DNA of 64,000 bases from an uncultured Paracoccaceae bacterium (GCA_905182165.1 CAJJAK010000007.1:62001-126000); one strand, 5' to 3'; numbered from the stretch's first letter, positions 17,533 through 27,596 are shown. Program-made: numbers and translations. Notes: generated by a model from the letters alone, not told the origin.

Positions 17533-18425
17533 TCTGGTTGTGTCCAAATCTCAGATTAAGATTTCCTTTGCCAATTATGAATAAATTTCCAGTTAATATT
17601 ATCACAACACCTGTGATTTTTATTGGTGTCCAAGTGAAGTCTTCAAATAACCAAGATAACATTAGCGCCCAAATTGGAAAAACGATCATCGCATATGCTG
17701 CTTTATTTGCTCCAACTCGTCCAAGTAATGTCAAATAACTCCAAAAGCCAATGATTGACCCAAATATTGCGAGGAATAAGAGACCAGATAAAAATGACAA
17801 TGATGTTGGTAATTGAACGTTTCTATCAAAAAGTATTGTAACAACTAATAGGGAAATTGCACCGTATGTCATACCCCATTTATTAGCACTCACAACTGTT
17901 ATTTTTTGTGTCTGTAATATTTTGGAAAACATATTTCCAAGTGAAGCAAGGTAGGTGGCAAATAAACATAAACCAATCGCACTCAATAATCCCTTTTCTT
18001 TAAAAAATGTAATATCTTCATAGAAAACCAAAGTAATACCAACTAGACCAATTATTGCTCCAATTACTGTGCTTGTCTGTGGGAAATCTCCAAATATCAT
18101 AGCATTGTTAGCAATATTCATTGTAATGATTGTTGAGAAAATCACCGCAATTAATCCAGTGGTTAGTCCGGTACTTGCTGCTAAATAAAACAATACATAA
18201 TTCCAACAAAATAATGTTGCTCCTAAAAGGAAAAATAAAATTTCAGCAATATCAATATCGTTTTTTAGACTTAAAAAAAAACAAAATTCCTTGTAATAAA
18301 ATTTACGAAGATGAACGAAAAAGAACTGAGTGTAATGCACTTAATTCGCTAACTTGATGTTTAGTTATTATCCAGGTTGAGCCCCAAATCATGATTGTGG
18401 TTAGATATAAACCCAGATTAAACAT
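17525..18425 (-). pseudogene. EamA/DMT-family transporter, one frameshift near the N-terminus
   Basis: The main frame starts inside the protein (DIAEILFFLLGATLFCWN) and runs to the end. The family N-terminus is present in another frame from ATG 18425 (LYLTTIMIWGSTWIITKHQ), which stops just after SVLFRSSS near 18310. The shift lies about 18310-18320. Rejoined, it would be about 299 residues with ten membrane segments and two EamA repeats. A weak AAGATAT precedes the ATG. It overlaps the next EamA gene by 8 bases. The gap 18426-18652 holds no gene I can support. Confidence 0.78.
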
Positions 18426-18652
18426 GTAGATATCTTTCAGGCTTTATGCCATTTAATTTTACTATAGAGTGCATTCTAACGACTTAGCCTGGCCATTCTT
18501 GGAAGGATATAAAATTACGCTATAATGATAAAGTTGCACCTACAACTCTAAACTTGATTTACTGGAATATCATAGTTTTGCATAAAGCTATTTTTAAACA
18601 ATTGGATTTTTCGATTAATTTTTATCAAATTATAATTAACTAACAATATTAA

Positions 18653-18950
18653 TTAATCAATTTTTTTTAAAATCCAAAATCCAATATATAGACTGGCCAA
18701 GGCTTTAATTGGTCCTACCAGTAATAAAGGTAAGGAGAGTACAAAATCTAAATAACTTTGCCAAAACCAACTGTATAACCATTCAATAACAATAATTAGA
18801 AAATTTAATTTTTGTGAAATAAATTCTAATACTGTTTTGATAAAGTTTTCTTCGATCTATTACGACCCAGGTTCCCCATAAAATAAAAAATATTTGAAAT
18901 GGAGTGGTCCAAATACAAAGTAACGCAATTAACCTAAATATTGCTGTCAT
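18653..18950 (-). pseudogene. Small membrane protein, unrecognised, one frameshift
   Basis: Two overlapping frames give about 98 residues. The first runs from ATG 18950 (RLIALLCIWTTPFQIFFILW, one hydrophobic segment, then a charged DRRK). The second continues FIKTVLEFISQKLNFLIIV and SYLDFVLSLPLLLVGP to the stop at 18653-18655 (tail YIGFWILKKID). The shift is near 18835-18850. Hydrophobic and charged residues alternate as in a real membrane protein with two or three segments. I do not recognise a family. Confidence 0.5.
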
Positions 18951-18982
18951 ACTTAAGTATACTATTTCTTACATTTTGTTCA

Positions 18983-19018
18983 ATAAATGGTTTGTAAAAA
19001 TTTTAAATAACCATTTAT
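18983..19018. promoter_or_regulatory. Inverted repeat in front of the aldolase/GMC pair
   Basis: Arms ATAAATGGTT (18983-18992) and AACCATTTAT (19009-19018), ten perfect pairs, spacer 16, ending 102 bases before the aldolase start. It could be an operator or an mRNA hairpin. Confidence 0.55.
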
Positions 19019-19120
19019 ACCATAAATATTTCAAAGTTTTATATTGTTTGCAATAAAACGTAATTAATGAGAACTTCATTAAATAATTTTGGAATAAAAT
19101 CTAATAAAAGAGGGTTAGTT

Positions 19121-19882
19121 ATGAATGTACAAAAATTTCCTATCGAAAAAAATCAAAGTGAAGTTGAGCGAGAAAGTAGAGAAAATTTAGCGGCATTATA
19201 CCGATTATATTCAAAATTTGGCTGGACAGACTTGAATCAAACCCACGCAGCAGCAAGGGTTCCTGGAAACTCTAATCATTTTTTTCTTAAACCAGACGAA
19301 TTTTTAATGGAAGAAGTGACCGCTTCTTCTTTGGCAAAAGTTGACCTTCAAGGAAATCAAGTGGATGGTGATCGGCCTGTAAATCGTGCAGGAGCGTTAA
19401 TTCACGCAGCAATACTGGGTGCTAGACCTGAAATTAATTATTCTGCACATACGCATTCTAGAGCTGGTGCGGCAGTATCATGTATGGGATGCGGACTGCT
19501 TCCAATTTCACAGCACGCTGGTATGATTTTACCAACAGTTTGTATTCATCCGTATCAAGATGTAACTACCGCTGCAGATGAATGTGAGGCCTTAGCACGT
19601 GATATAGGGGACAGTTTTGCTATGATTATGGAAAATCATGGTTTGCTAACTTGCGGTAGGTCTATTGGGGAATGTTTTTATTATTTATATTACCTTGAGA
19701 CAGCATGTAAAATTCAAGTTGATGTATTATCTTCTGGTCAGGCACCTTTATTACTTAGTAATAAGGTTGTTGATGGTCTTTTTGCTGATGGTGGTGTTCC
19801 TAAAAATGAGCCCCCAGGAGCTGAGGATTGGTACCCTCAATTGCGTTGGTTAGATAATAATTTACCTGGCTTCAGAGATTAA
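19121..19882 (+). CDS. Class II aldolase/adducin-family protein
   Basis: 253 residues. The zinc-binding histidines typical of fuculose-phosphate-aldolase-like enzymes are in YSAHTHSRAGAA and MIMENHGLLTCGRS. RLYSKFGWTDLNQTHAAARVPG near residue 30 is the family start. Many members of this branch are uncharacterised and may act on non-sugar 3-hydroxy acids. ATG 19121 is chosen because AGAGGG precedes it. It is followed 4 bases later by a GMC oxidoreductase, so the two are one operon: oxidation of an alcohol followed or preceded by carbon-carbon cleavage is a plausible route. A second such protein is at 40828-41619. Confidence 0.88.
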   Translation: MNVQKFPIEKNQSEVERESRENLAALYRLYSKFGWTDLNQTHAAARVPGNSNHFFLKPDEFLMEEVTASSLAKVDLQGNQVDGDRPVNRAGALIHAAILGARPEINYSAHTHSRAGAAVSCMGCGLLPISQHAGMILPTVCIHPYQDVTTAADECEALARDIGDSFAMIMENHGLLTCGRSIGECFYYLYYLETACKIQVDVLSSGQAPLLLSNKVVDGLFADGGVPKNEPPGAEDWYPQLRWLDNNLPGFRD

Positions 19883-19886
19883 GCTT

Positions 19887-21527
19887 GTGACAGCTTTTAA
19901 AAGAAAAATACTCTATGATTTTGTAATTATTGGGGGTGGATCGGCTGGATCAACACTTGCATCAAGATTAAGTGAAGATCCTAAAATTTCAGTTTGTTTG
20001 ATTGAAGCGGGTGGCCGCGGTAAAAGCATTTTCATTAGAGCTCCAATCGCTGGAGCTGCTATTCTGCCTGGTTATGGTAAGGTTTATAATTGGGCTTTTA
20101 AAACAGTAAGGCAAAAACATCTGAATAATAGAAAAGGTTACCAACCTAGAGGTAAGGTATTAGGTGGCTCAAGTGCGATTAATGCGATGTTATATGTTCG
20201 CGGTCATAAATTAGACTATGACGGTTGGGCTGAAAATGGTTGCGTAGGTTGGGGGTGGGAGGAATGCCTGCCATATTTTAAAAAGTCAGAAAATAATGAG
20301 GTGTGGGAAAATAATAATCATGGTTCCAATGGGCCATTGCATGTATCGGATCAAAAAAGCCCTCGTCCAATTACGCATCAATTTGTTGAGGCAGCCAAAG
20401 AAATGCAATATCGATATATCGAAGACTTTAACAAAGGTGATAACGAGGGGGTAGGTTTGTATCAAGTTACTCAGTTTCACGATAAAGCTAAAAATGGTGA
20501 AAGATGTTCTGCCGCGGAAGCCTTTTTATTTCCCTTTATGGAAAGGCCTAATCTAACTGTCATCACTAAAGCGCAGGTTGATAAAATAGTATTTAAAGAA
20601 AATCGGGCAAAAAGTGTTTTGGTTTGGAAAAAAGGCAAACTTGAAGTTATTTCCGCATCTAAAGAGATTATACTTTCTGGTGGCTCCTTAAATAGTCCTC
20701 AGATTTTGCAAAGATCAGGCATTGGTAGAAAGGAAGATATTGAGCCTCATGGTATTGAAATGATACATGAAAGCCCCGGTGTGGGCCAAAATTTACAAGA
20801 CCATTTGGATTTTTCTCTCGCGTATAGAAGTAAACAAACAGATTTATTTGGTATTGGACTGATTGGCATAACGACCCTCATAAAAAATATCTTTCAGTGG
20901 AGAAGAGATGGCACTGGAATGATTTCATCCCCTTTTGCTGAGGGTGCTGCCTTTCTTAAAACAGATCCACGCATCAAAACCCCAGATATACAGTTACATT
21001 TTGTTACCGCAATTCTAGATGACCATGTTCGAAAACTTCATTTGGGTTATGGATTTAGTTGTCATATCTGCGCTTTACGTCCGTACAGCAGAGGAAGTGT
21101 TCGGTTGCGGGATAATAATGCATTTTCGGAACCATTAATTGATCCCAATTACCTATTTGGTGCCGTTTTGATTGAAATATTAATAACTGGTGCTAAAATA
21201 ACGAGAGAAATCTTAGAAGCACCAGCTTTATCAAAATACCGTGACAAAGAATTATTTGGCGTTAATGGCAACATGACTGATCAAGATTGGGAACAACATA
21301 TTAGAAAGAGGGCAGACACAATTTATCATCCAGTTGGAACTTGCAAGATGGGTATAGATAGTATGGCGGTAGTTTCCCCAACCTTAAAAGTTCATGGAGT
21401 AGACGGTTTAAGAATAGTAGATGCGTCCATAATGCCAACACTAATTTCTGGAAATACCAATGCTCCTACAATAATGATTGCTGAAAAAGCTGCTGATATA
21501 ATTAAGCAAAAATATAATTTCAGTTAA
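19887..21527 (+). CDS. GMC-family FAD oxidoreductase (choline-dehydrogenase-like)
   Basis: 546 residues. The FAD fingerprint is at the N-terminus (FVIIGGGSAGSTLASRLSED); GMC signature 1 is in GKVLGGSSAINAMLYVRGH and signature 2 in SGGSLNSPQILQRSGIG. The catalytic His is in YHPVGTCKMG and the second conserved residue is the Asn in SGNTNAPTIMIAEKA. Oxidises primary or secondary alcohols with an unknown electron acceptor; choline dehydrogenase is the best-known relative, but the substrate is not decidable. The start is GTG 19887, 4 bases after the aldolase stop. Intact and full length. Confidence 0.93.
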   Translation: MTAFKRKILYDFVIIGGGSAGSTLASRLSEDPKISVCLIEAGGRGKSIFIRAPIAGAAILPGYGKVYNWAFKTVRQKHLNNRKGYQPRGKVLGGSSAINAMLYVRGHKLDYDGWAENGCVGWGWEECLPYFKKSENNEVWENNNHGSNGPLHVSDQKSPRPITHQFVEAAKEMQYRYIEDFNKGDNEGVGLYQVTQFHDKAKNGERCSAAEAFLFPFMERPNLTVITKAQVDKIVFKENRAKSVLVWKKGKLEVISASKEIILSGGSLNSPQILQRSGIGRKEDIEPHGIEMIHESPGVGQNLQDHLDFSLAYRSKQTDLFGIGLIGITTLIKNIFQWRRDGTGMISSPFAEGAAFLKTDPRIKTPDIQLHFVTAILDDHVRKLHLGYGFSCHICALRPYSRGSVRLRDNNAFSEPLIDPNYLFGAVLIEILITGAKITREILEAPALSKYRDKELFGVNGNMTDQDWEQHIRKRADTIYHPVGTCKMGIDSMAVVSPTLKVHGVDGLRIVDASIMPTLISGNTNAPTIMIAEKAADIIKQKYNFS

Positions 21528-21532
21528 ACGAT

Positions 21533-21991
21533 TTATTTACCTGTTAAAGAAGTATTATCGGGTGCAATGGGTTTGTAGTATTCGGTAGTTTTGTGTTTTT
21601 CTGATATGCTAGTTTCAACAAATGGTGCCTTAGATCTACAGAAAACTTCAAAGCCAGCTTCATACCAAAAAGTTGGCGGGTCAAAAGTGCCACCCCCAAC
21701 ACCAATAAGTCCTTTTCGTAGCTCTACTTCCCAAAAAACAGTGGTACCACATGTTTTACAAAATTTATTTTTAAAACTGCGTCCTGACGAGTTTGTAAAA
21801 TTATACTCAGTTAACTCACCGTTTATAAGATTAATTTGATTTTCCTCGAAATACACTGAGATACCAAATGCGGAACCAGTTCGTGTTTGGCAGTATCTAC
21901 AATGACAAATACCTGCTCTGACTGGATTACCAGTCGTTTCGTAACGTACTGCGCCACAGCCACAGCCTCCACTATGTTTTTCGGTTTTCAT
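21533..21991 (-). CDS. GFA/CENP-V-type zinc-binding protein, second copy
   Basis: 152 residues with HSGGCGCGAVRYE, ICHCRYCQTRTGSAFG and FCKTCGTTVFWE, the full cysteine set of the GFA fold; possible S-hydroxymethylglutathione-type activity, unproven. ATG 21991 has AGAGGAC at good spacing. It converges on the GMC gene with 5 bases between stops. It is more typical of the family than the copy at 5670-6074. Confidence 0.9.
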   Translation of the reverse strand: MKTEKHSGGCGCGAVRYETTGNPVRAGICHCRYCQTRTGSAFGISVYFEENQINLINGELTEYNFTNSSGRSFKNKFCKTCGTTVFWEVELRKGLIGVGGGTFDPPTFWYEAGFEVFCRSKAPFVETSISEKHKTTEYYKPIAPDNTSLTGK

Positions 21992-22127
21992 TTATTTAGT
22001 CCTCTAAAGTATTAGTCCTCACCCAAAGGTGCATTTTTTCTTCATTTTTTATATACATTGTATGAAAGCTATTGAAACTCAATAATTAATTGTCTCTAAG
22101 CTTAGTAAGTAATTTTGATTGAATGAA

Positions 22128-23327
22128 ATGTTTTTAAATAAGAATACAGCACCACATATTTTTACCCTTATATTGATGTCGAGCATGTCTGTCATGAGCA
22201 TGAGTGTGTTTTTGCCATCTTTACCAAGCATGACTGAATTCTTTAAAACAGATTATTCTTTAATACAGCTGTCAATTTCGTTGTATCTGGCTTGTACGGC
22301 GATTGTTCAATTAATTGCGGGACCATTAGCGATATTTTGGACGCAGAAAAATTGTTCTTTTATCGGCGCTCCTTACAGGGCTTTCAATTGGATGCTATTT
22401 TGCAAAAAGTATTGAGGCATTTTTATTTTTTAGAGTGTTGCAAGCTTCGATTGCTACTTTAATGGCGATATCAAAAGCAATTGTGAGAGATATGGTTTCG
22501 CCTGAAAAGGCGGCATCAATGCTTGGATATGTTACAATGGGAATGTCAGTAGCACCAATGATTGCACCATCAATTGGTGGATTTTTTGAAGCATATTATA
22601 ACTGGCAAGCAACATTTCTCTTTGTTATTATCCTTAGTATTGGTTTGTTTTTTTTATGTTGGTTTGATCTGGGGGAAACTAATAAAGTTAAAAATAAAAG
22701 TCTTAGTGAACAGATAAAAGAGTATCCAATACTATTTTCGTCACGTCGATTCTGGGGGTATGCTTTTGCCGCCGCATTTTCTACGGGAACTTTTTTTGCA
22801 TTTCTAGGAGGTGCTCCTTTTGTAGGTTCAAAGGTTTTTAATTTAACACCTACAACGATGGGTTTTCTATTTGGTTTGCCAGCTGTTGGATTCTTTTTTG
22901 GTAATTTTGCTACTGCAAGATTCTCAGTAAAAGTTGGGATAGATAGAATGATTTTATTGGGAACATTGTCACAAATTTTTGGTATGGGTATGTCATTAAT
23001 TATTTCTTTATTAGGCTTTGGTAGTGCCAATAACTTTTTTTGGCTTTTTTAGGTTTATATGGTATTGGTAACGGGCTGACTTTAGCTAATTCAACAGCTG
23101 GAATGCTTTCAATTCGTCCTGCAGTAGCGGGGACTGCTAGTGGAATCGGTGGCGCGATACAAATTGGAGGTGGAGCTGCCTTAGCCGCACTTGCAGGGTT
23201 TTTATTGACTATTAGTGAGAGTGCTTATCCTTTGCAGGTAATAATGTTTTTAAGCGCATTTATGGGTTTTTTGTGTATTGTTTATGTTATTCGGCGTACA
23301 AGAATTGTTAGCGATATGAGTATTTAA
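22128..23327 (+). pseudogene. MFS drug exporter, Bcr/CflA type, several frameshifts
   Basis: Pieces of one twelve-helix major-facilitator protein lie in different frames. They are: ATG 22128 to about 22330 (MSVFLPSLPSMTEFFKTDYS); SALLTGLSIGCYFAKSIEAF in a shifted frame near 22360-22420; ASMLGYVTMGMSVAPMIAPS and following helices to TAG 23050-23052; and GLYGIGNGLTLANSTAGMLS in a third frame to 23327. The conserved loop with R-x-G-R-R after helix 2 is scrambled by indels near 22330-22360. The last shift lies in a TTTTTTT run near 23036. At least three lesions in 1.2 kb. A relative with one stop is at 36167-37378. Confidence 0.85.
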
Positions 23328-23356
23328 CAATTTGCTTTATTTCATGAGGAAAGTTG

Positions 23357-24517
23357 ATGGATAATAAAGTTACTGAAACAATAAAAATTCTTGAGAAATT
23401 AGTTAGTTTTAAAACTATTTCTGGTAATAACAGAAGAAATAAATAATTTCATACCTTTGTTCCAAAGAAATATGGTCTTGAGCCAGTCTTGAGTTATGAT
23501 GACGATGGAGAGCGATCTAATATATTCGTTACTATTGGTCCAAAAATTGACGGTGGTGTGCTTTTCAATGGTCATACTGATGTTGTGCCAGTTGAAGGGC
23601 AAAAATGGTCAACTGATCCTTTCACCTTAACTCAAGTTGATGATCGACTATACGGACGTGGATCTGTGGACATGAAAGGATTTTTGGCATGTGCATTAGC
23701 TTCGTTACCAAATTTCTTGGCTGCTAATTTAAAAAAACCCATCCATTTTGCATTTTCGTATGATGAGGAGACGGGAGGATTTGGGATGCCTGTTTTGTTA
23801 AAGAGCATGGCAGAGAACCAATTTCAACCTGATGTTGTTATAGTAGGTGAGCCAACAGAAATGAAGATAATCACTGGGCATAAAGGTAGTTATGAAATGC
23901 GCACTGAAATTTCTGGATATGAAGTTCATTCATCAAACCCATTATTAGGTGTTAATGCAATTTCGGTTGCCATGAAGCTTATTTCTAAAATTGAAGAAAT
24001 AGGTCAAGTCAGGGCATCAAATCCTATTCCCGGTTCTCCTTATGAGCCACCATTTGCCACGTTTAATGTTGGTATTATTGAAGGTGGAGCTGCTAGCAAT
24101 GCGACAGCTGGGTGGTGTAATTTTGATTGGGAATATAGGCCTATGCCAGATGAAGATGGTGGAAAAACAATTGCTGAAATCGAAAATTTTGCAAACAGTA
24201 TGCTATTGCCAAAAATGAAGGAAATAAGTGATGAAGCAAGTATTAATATTATAACTCAAGCACCAGTAGGGGGTTTGGATGATAGAAACGCTGCAAAAGC
24301 ATCAGCTTTTATTGCTGACATAACAGGGCTTAATAGCGAAGGAGTAGTTTCATTTGGAACTGATGCTGGTTATTTTAGCGACGATGGATATTCAACTGTT
24401 GTCTTTGGACCAGGTAGTATTACTAGGGCACATAAACCAGATGAATATGTTGAAATTTCTGAATTAAAGCAAGGTTTGGAGTTTTTTGAAAAGGTTGCAA
24501 AGCATCTGAGTAAATAA
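23357..24517 (+). pseudogene. argE: Acetylornithine-deacetylase-like M20 peptidase, two frameshifts
   Basis: ATG 23357 with GAGGAAA upstream begins ILEKLVSFKTISGN and stops early. A short stretch (EEINNFIP) follows in a second frame. From about 23465 the main frame reads KKYGLEPVLSYDDDGERS through to TAA 24517. Family features: metal-site regions FNGHTDVVP and RGSVDMKGFLA, catalytic Glu in FSYDEETGGFG, and SFGTDAGYF near the end. Best match is ArgE-type deacylase (N-acetylornithine to ornithine plus acetate). If the indels (about 23418 and 23465) are real, the enzyme lacks its first 35-45 residues. It lies next to the IclR gene, convergent. Confidence 0.8.
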
Positions 24518-24545
24518 AATTAATCCCCTATCTTTTTTACTGTTT

Positions 24546-25292
24546 TTAAGCTATATTTAATTCTAAAATATGGCTACATTGATGACTTAGTTTTAAAAGT
24601 TGATTGCCCAAATCATCTCGTTTTTGATCATCAAACGTATTTACTGGTCCAATGGTTCCTATACTGAATAGGGTTTCATTTTTTTTAATTCTGATTGGGA
24701 CTGCAACACTTGCAATTCCATTTTAGGTGCTGAAAATAATTTAACTCCTTTTTCTTTAATCTTTTTTAATTCCTGTTCTAGTTCAGTTTTTGAAATTTTA
24801 GTATTTGCTGTGTATTGCTTTTTGGGACCATTTAGAATTTTTTGTTTAAATGAATCCTCTGAAAAAGCTAAAATGGCTTTGGAGCATGAACATGCATGGA
24901 GAGGTCTAAATCCAAGGCCTGGATGAACGAATGATGAGGTCATATTTTTTGGAGTTTCAACGTGAATAATCTCTACACCACTGTTGCGAAAGCGAGATAA
25001 AAACACAGCTTCATCGAATTTTTTAGCAGTTTCCTGTAACAATGGGCTAATGGCTAAACAAATGTCTTTATCGGGAGTTCCGGCCATCACTATGGTTCTT
25101 AATCTTTCCCCTATTAAGTATTTTACCATTATCGTTCGGGTCATCCAAGATTCCATGAAAGATCAATTGTTCAGCTGTGCGGTAACACGTGGGTTTTGGA
25201 ATTCCAGTTAGTTTATGTATTTCAGTTGTAGAGATAGGTCTTCCAGAATTAGAAATAGTTTCTAAAATTATTATTATTCTATCAAGATTCAT
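24546..25292 (-). pseudogene. IclR-family regulator, two frameshifts
   Basis: Three frames join into about 248 residues. From ATG 25292, the winged helix-turn-helix (ISTTEIHKLTGIPKPTCYRT). A second frame from about 25115 carries the effector domain (YLIGERLRTIVMAGTPDKD, FHACSCSKAILAF-like segment reading LHACSCSKAILAF). A third from about 24720 gives the end (GIASVAVPIRIKKNETLFSIG) to the stop at 24546-24548. IclR proteins usually control an adjacent divergent operon, here the methanethiol-oxidase run starting at 25374. A palindrome lies in the 81 bases between. Shifts are at or near short A/T runs. Confidence 0.82.
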
Positions 25293-25307
25293 TATTTTCT
25301 CATTTAC

Positions 25308-25322
25308 TAAGAATTATTCTTA
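25308..25322. promoter_or_regulatory. Palindrome in the IclR/methanethiol-oxidase divergent promoter
   Basis: TAAGAAT-T-ATTCTTA, seven perfect pairs around one base, between the divergent starts 25292 and 25374. Placement fits an IclR operator. Confidence 0.55.
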
Positions 25323-25373
25323 TTATACGATAAATATTGAATTTGATGCAATATATATTTTTGGAGAAATTTT

Positions 25374-26729
25374 ATGGATGGAATGACATGTTGTGGACCT
25401 GGATACGCATCACCAATGGAAGCGATGAAAGCTCCAAGGGAAGAACTATTATATACGATTGCAATTTATGTGGGGACTGGCATTCAAGCTCCAGATTACC
25501 TCGCGACAATAGATGCTAATCCGTCTAGTCCAACTTACTCGCAAGTAATTAGTCGCTGTGAGATGCCAGGAATTGGGGATGAGCTTCATCATATGGGGTG
25601 GAATGCTTGTTCATCATGTTTTGATGACGCGGGAATGGAAAGAAAATATTTAATAGTTCCTGGTGTTCGTTCTACTAATATTCACATTGTTGATTGTGGT
25701 ACCGATCCTAGGAAGCCCACACTGTTTAAAACAATTAGTGGTGATGAAATTAAAGAAAAAACTGATTTATCTGCCCCACACACTGTTCATTGCCTAGGGT
25801 CGGAAATAATTATTTCGATGCTTGGAGATGCAAAAGGTAATGCCCCAGGTGGATTTTTACATCTAAATAAAGATTTTGAAATATTGGGGCGCTGGGAAAA
25901 TGATTTAGGTGGAATGAAGTTTAATTATGATTTCTGGTACCAACCACGGCATAATGTGATGGTTTCGAGCGAATGGGCTGCACCCAATACCTTCATGCCT
26001 GGTTTTGATTTAGAGGAAGTGGGTAACCTAAAGTATGGCAGAGAAATACATTTTTGGGATTTTGAAAAAAAGAAAGTAATAGAGACTCATTACCTTGGGG
26101 AAGATGGTTTGGTACCTTTAGAAGTGCGATTTCATCATAATCCTGATTCAACCCATGGATTTGTTGGTGCTGCAATGTCGTCTAATATTATTCATTGGTT
26201 TAAGCAGGGTAATGACTGGATCGTAAAAAAGATAATTGATGTCGAAAATGAACAACATCCTGAATGGCCAATTCCATTACCAGGTCTAATAACTGTTATC
26301 TTGTTATCTATGGATGATAAGTATTTATATTTTTCCAATTGGCTACATGGAGATTTGAGGCAGTATGATATTTCGGATCCGCACAACCCTATTCTTAAAG
26401 GTCAAGTTTGGATGGGTGGACTGTTAGGAAAAGCCCCAACAGTCAATGATGTTGAAATAGCGGGTGGCCCACAAATGATTCAATTATCTCTTGATGGTAA
26501 AAGGCTTTATGTGACTACATCTTTATTCTCCACTTGGGACAACCAATTTTATCCAGAAATTAGACATAAAGGTGGCGTTATGCTGATGATTGACTGTGAT
26601 GTCGATAAAGGTGGTATGAAAATAAATCCAGACTTTATTGTTGATTTTGGAAAAGAACCAAATGGACCATCACGATGCCATGAAACACGTTATCCAGGTG
26701 GCGACTGCACATCTGATATTTGGCTTTAG
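25374..26729 (+). CDS. mtoX: Methanethiol oxidase / selenium-binding protein (SBP56, SELENBP1 family)
   Basis: 451 residues, close to the usual 450-470. N-terminal TCCGPGYASPMEAMKAPREE is the family start; HHMGWNACSSCFDD carries the conserved CSSC. Conserved histidines follow in APHTVHCLGSE, FHHNPDSTHGFVGAA and the C-terminal region ending RYPGGDCTSDIWL. Known members oxidise methanethiol to formaldehyde, hydrogen sulfide and peroxide and bind copper. There is no signal peptide, so it seems cytoplasmic, unlike the Hyphomicrobium enzyme. ATG 25374 has GGAG 8 bases ahead. First gene of a tight run with a CoA-binding protein and a ferredoxin. No SCO1/SenC or MauG gene accompanies it. Confidence 0.92.
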   Translation: MDGMTCCGPGYASPMEAMKAPREELLYTIAIYVGTGIQAPDYLATIDANPSSPTYSQVISRCEMPGIGDELHHMGWNACSSCFDDAGMERKYLIVPGVRSTNIHIVDCGTDPRKPTLFKTISGDEIKEKTDLSAPHTVHCLGSEIIISMLGDAKGNAPGGFLHLNKDFEILGRWENDLGGMKFNYDFWYQPRHNVMVSSEWAAPNTFMPGFDLEEVGNLKYGREIHFWDFEKKKVIETHYLGEDGLVPLEVRFHHNPDSTHGFVGAAMSSNIIHWFKQGNDWIVKKIIDVENEQHPEWPIPLPGLITVILLSMDDKYLYFSNWLHGDLRQYDISDPHNPILKGQVWMGGLLGKAPTVNDVEIAGGPQMIQLSLDGKRLYVTTSLFSTWDNQFYPEIRHKGGVMLMIDCDVDKGGMKINPDFIVDFGKEPNGPSRCHETRYPGGDCTSDIWL

Positions 26730-26738
26730 GAGATTAAT

Positions 26739-27188
26739 ATGGATCATAAAGAGGAATATTCCGCTAAATATATTGCAGATGTATTAGCTTCTGTAAAAAC
26801 GATTGCTATGGTTGGGGCTAGCCCAGATCCCACTAAATTCAGTTATGGTGTGCTTAGGGTCCTTCATGAGCAGGGATTTAAGATGTTTCCTATCAATAAT
26901 AAGCCAGACATTAAGGAAATTAGAGGTATAAAAGTATTTACATCTTTAGATGCAGTTGATCAGCCCATTGATATGGTTCAAGTTTTTAGAAGAGCGGATG
27001 CCTTGTATGGGGTTGCAGAGGAAGCAATAAACATAGGCGCAAAAGTTCTTTGGGGTCAAATAGGTGTGTTTAATGAAGACGCGGCTTCTCTTGCAGAAGA
27101 AGCAGGTTTACAGGTGGTTATGAATAGATGTCCAAAAATCGAATTGTTTAGGCCTTTTTGGAAGCCAAAACTTGGATTAGGCATCTAA
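26739..27188 (+). CDS. CoA-binding (YccU-type) Rossmann protein
   Basis: 149 residues. The nucleotide loop is in IAMVGASPDPTKFSYGVLRV, followed by KMFPINNKPDIKEIRGIKVF and VDMVQVFRRADA-like text (PIDMVQVFRRAD), then GAKVLWGQIGVFNEDAASLA and MNRCPKIE. This family binds CoA and resembles the CoA domain of succinyl-CoA synthetase; no catalytic role is established. Nine bases after the methanethiol-oxidase stop, with GGAG as ribosome site, and directly abutting the ferredoxin start, so it is translationally coupled to both. The context suggests a sulfur-related role, which is inference. Confidence 0.9.
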   Translation: MDHKEEYSAKYIADVLASVKTIAMVGASPDPTKFSYGVLRVLHEQGFKMFPINNKPDIKEIRGIKVFTSLDAVDQPIDMVQVFRRADALYGVAEEAINIGAKVLWGQIGVFNEDAASLAEEAGLQVVMNRCPKIELFRPFWKPKLGLGI

Positions 27189-27524
27189 ATGGATAACCTA
27201 TCTATTCATAAGGTAACTTTAAAAAATCAGAATATTCTTTTGAATGTTAAGTCAGACCAAACGATATATGCAGCTGCGCTAGAAGCAGGTGTTCAATTGC
27301 CCATTGGTTGCAAATATGGAGGATGTATTACATGTGCTGCAAAGCTTATCAAAGGCAAGGTTCGTCAACCTGGAGCAACTGCTTTGAATCGCCGGCAATC
27401 TGAAGCTGGGTTCATTTTGTTATGTGTTGCGAAGCCAAAAAGTGATTGTCTTATCGAAGAGGGTGTTGAGTCACATGGTGATTTGTATCAAAATCCATTT
27501 ACTAGCACTGGTTTTAAAAGATAA
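27189..27524 (+). CDS. Plant-type [2Fe-2S] ferredoxin
   Basis: 111 residues with the C-x4-C-x2-C set in PIGCKYGGCITCAAKL and the fourth Cys in EAGFILLCVAKP, spaced as in plant-type ferredoxins or oxygenase electron-transfer domains. No flavin domain, so it needs a partner reductase. Its ATG follows the CoA-binding stop without a gap. It could feed electrons to an oxygenase such as the Rieske enzyme at 14431 or act with the methanethiol oxidase; neither is shown. Confidence 0.92.
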   Translation: MDNLSIHKVTLKNQNILLNVKSDQTIYAAALEAGVQLPIGCKYGGCITCAAKLIKGKVRQPGATALNRRQSEAGFILLCVAKPKSDCLIEEGVESHGDLYQNPFTSTGFKR

Positions 27525-27596
27525 AATATTGTTTGTTATTATTAATTGTGGTCAATAGTTAGCTATTAGTCACATATTTATAAACTGATAGTAAAA

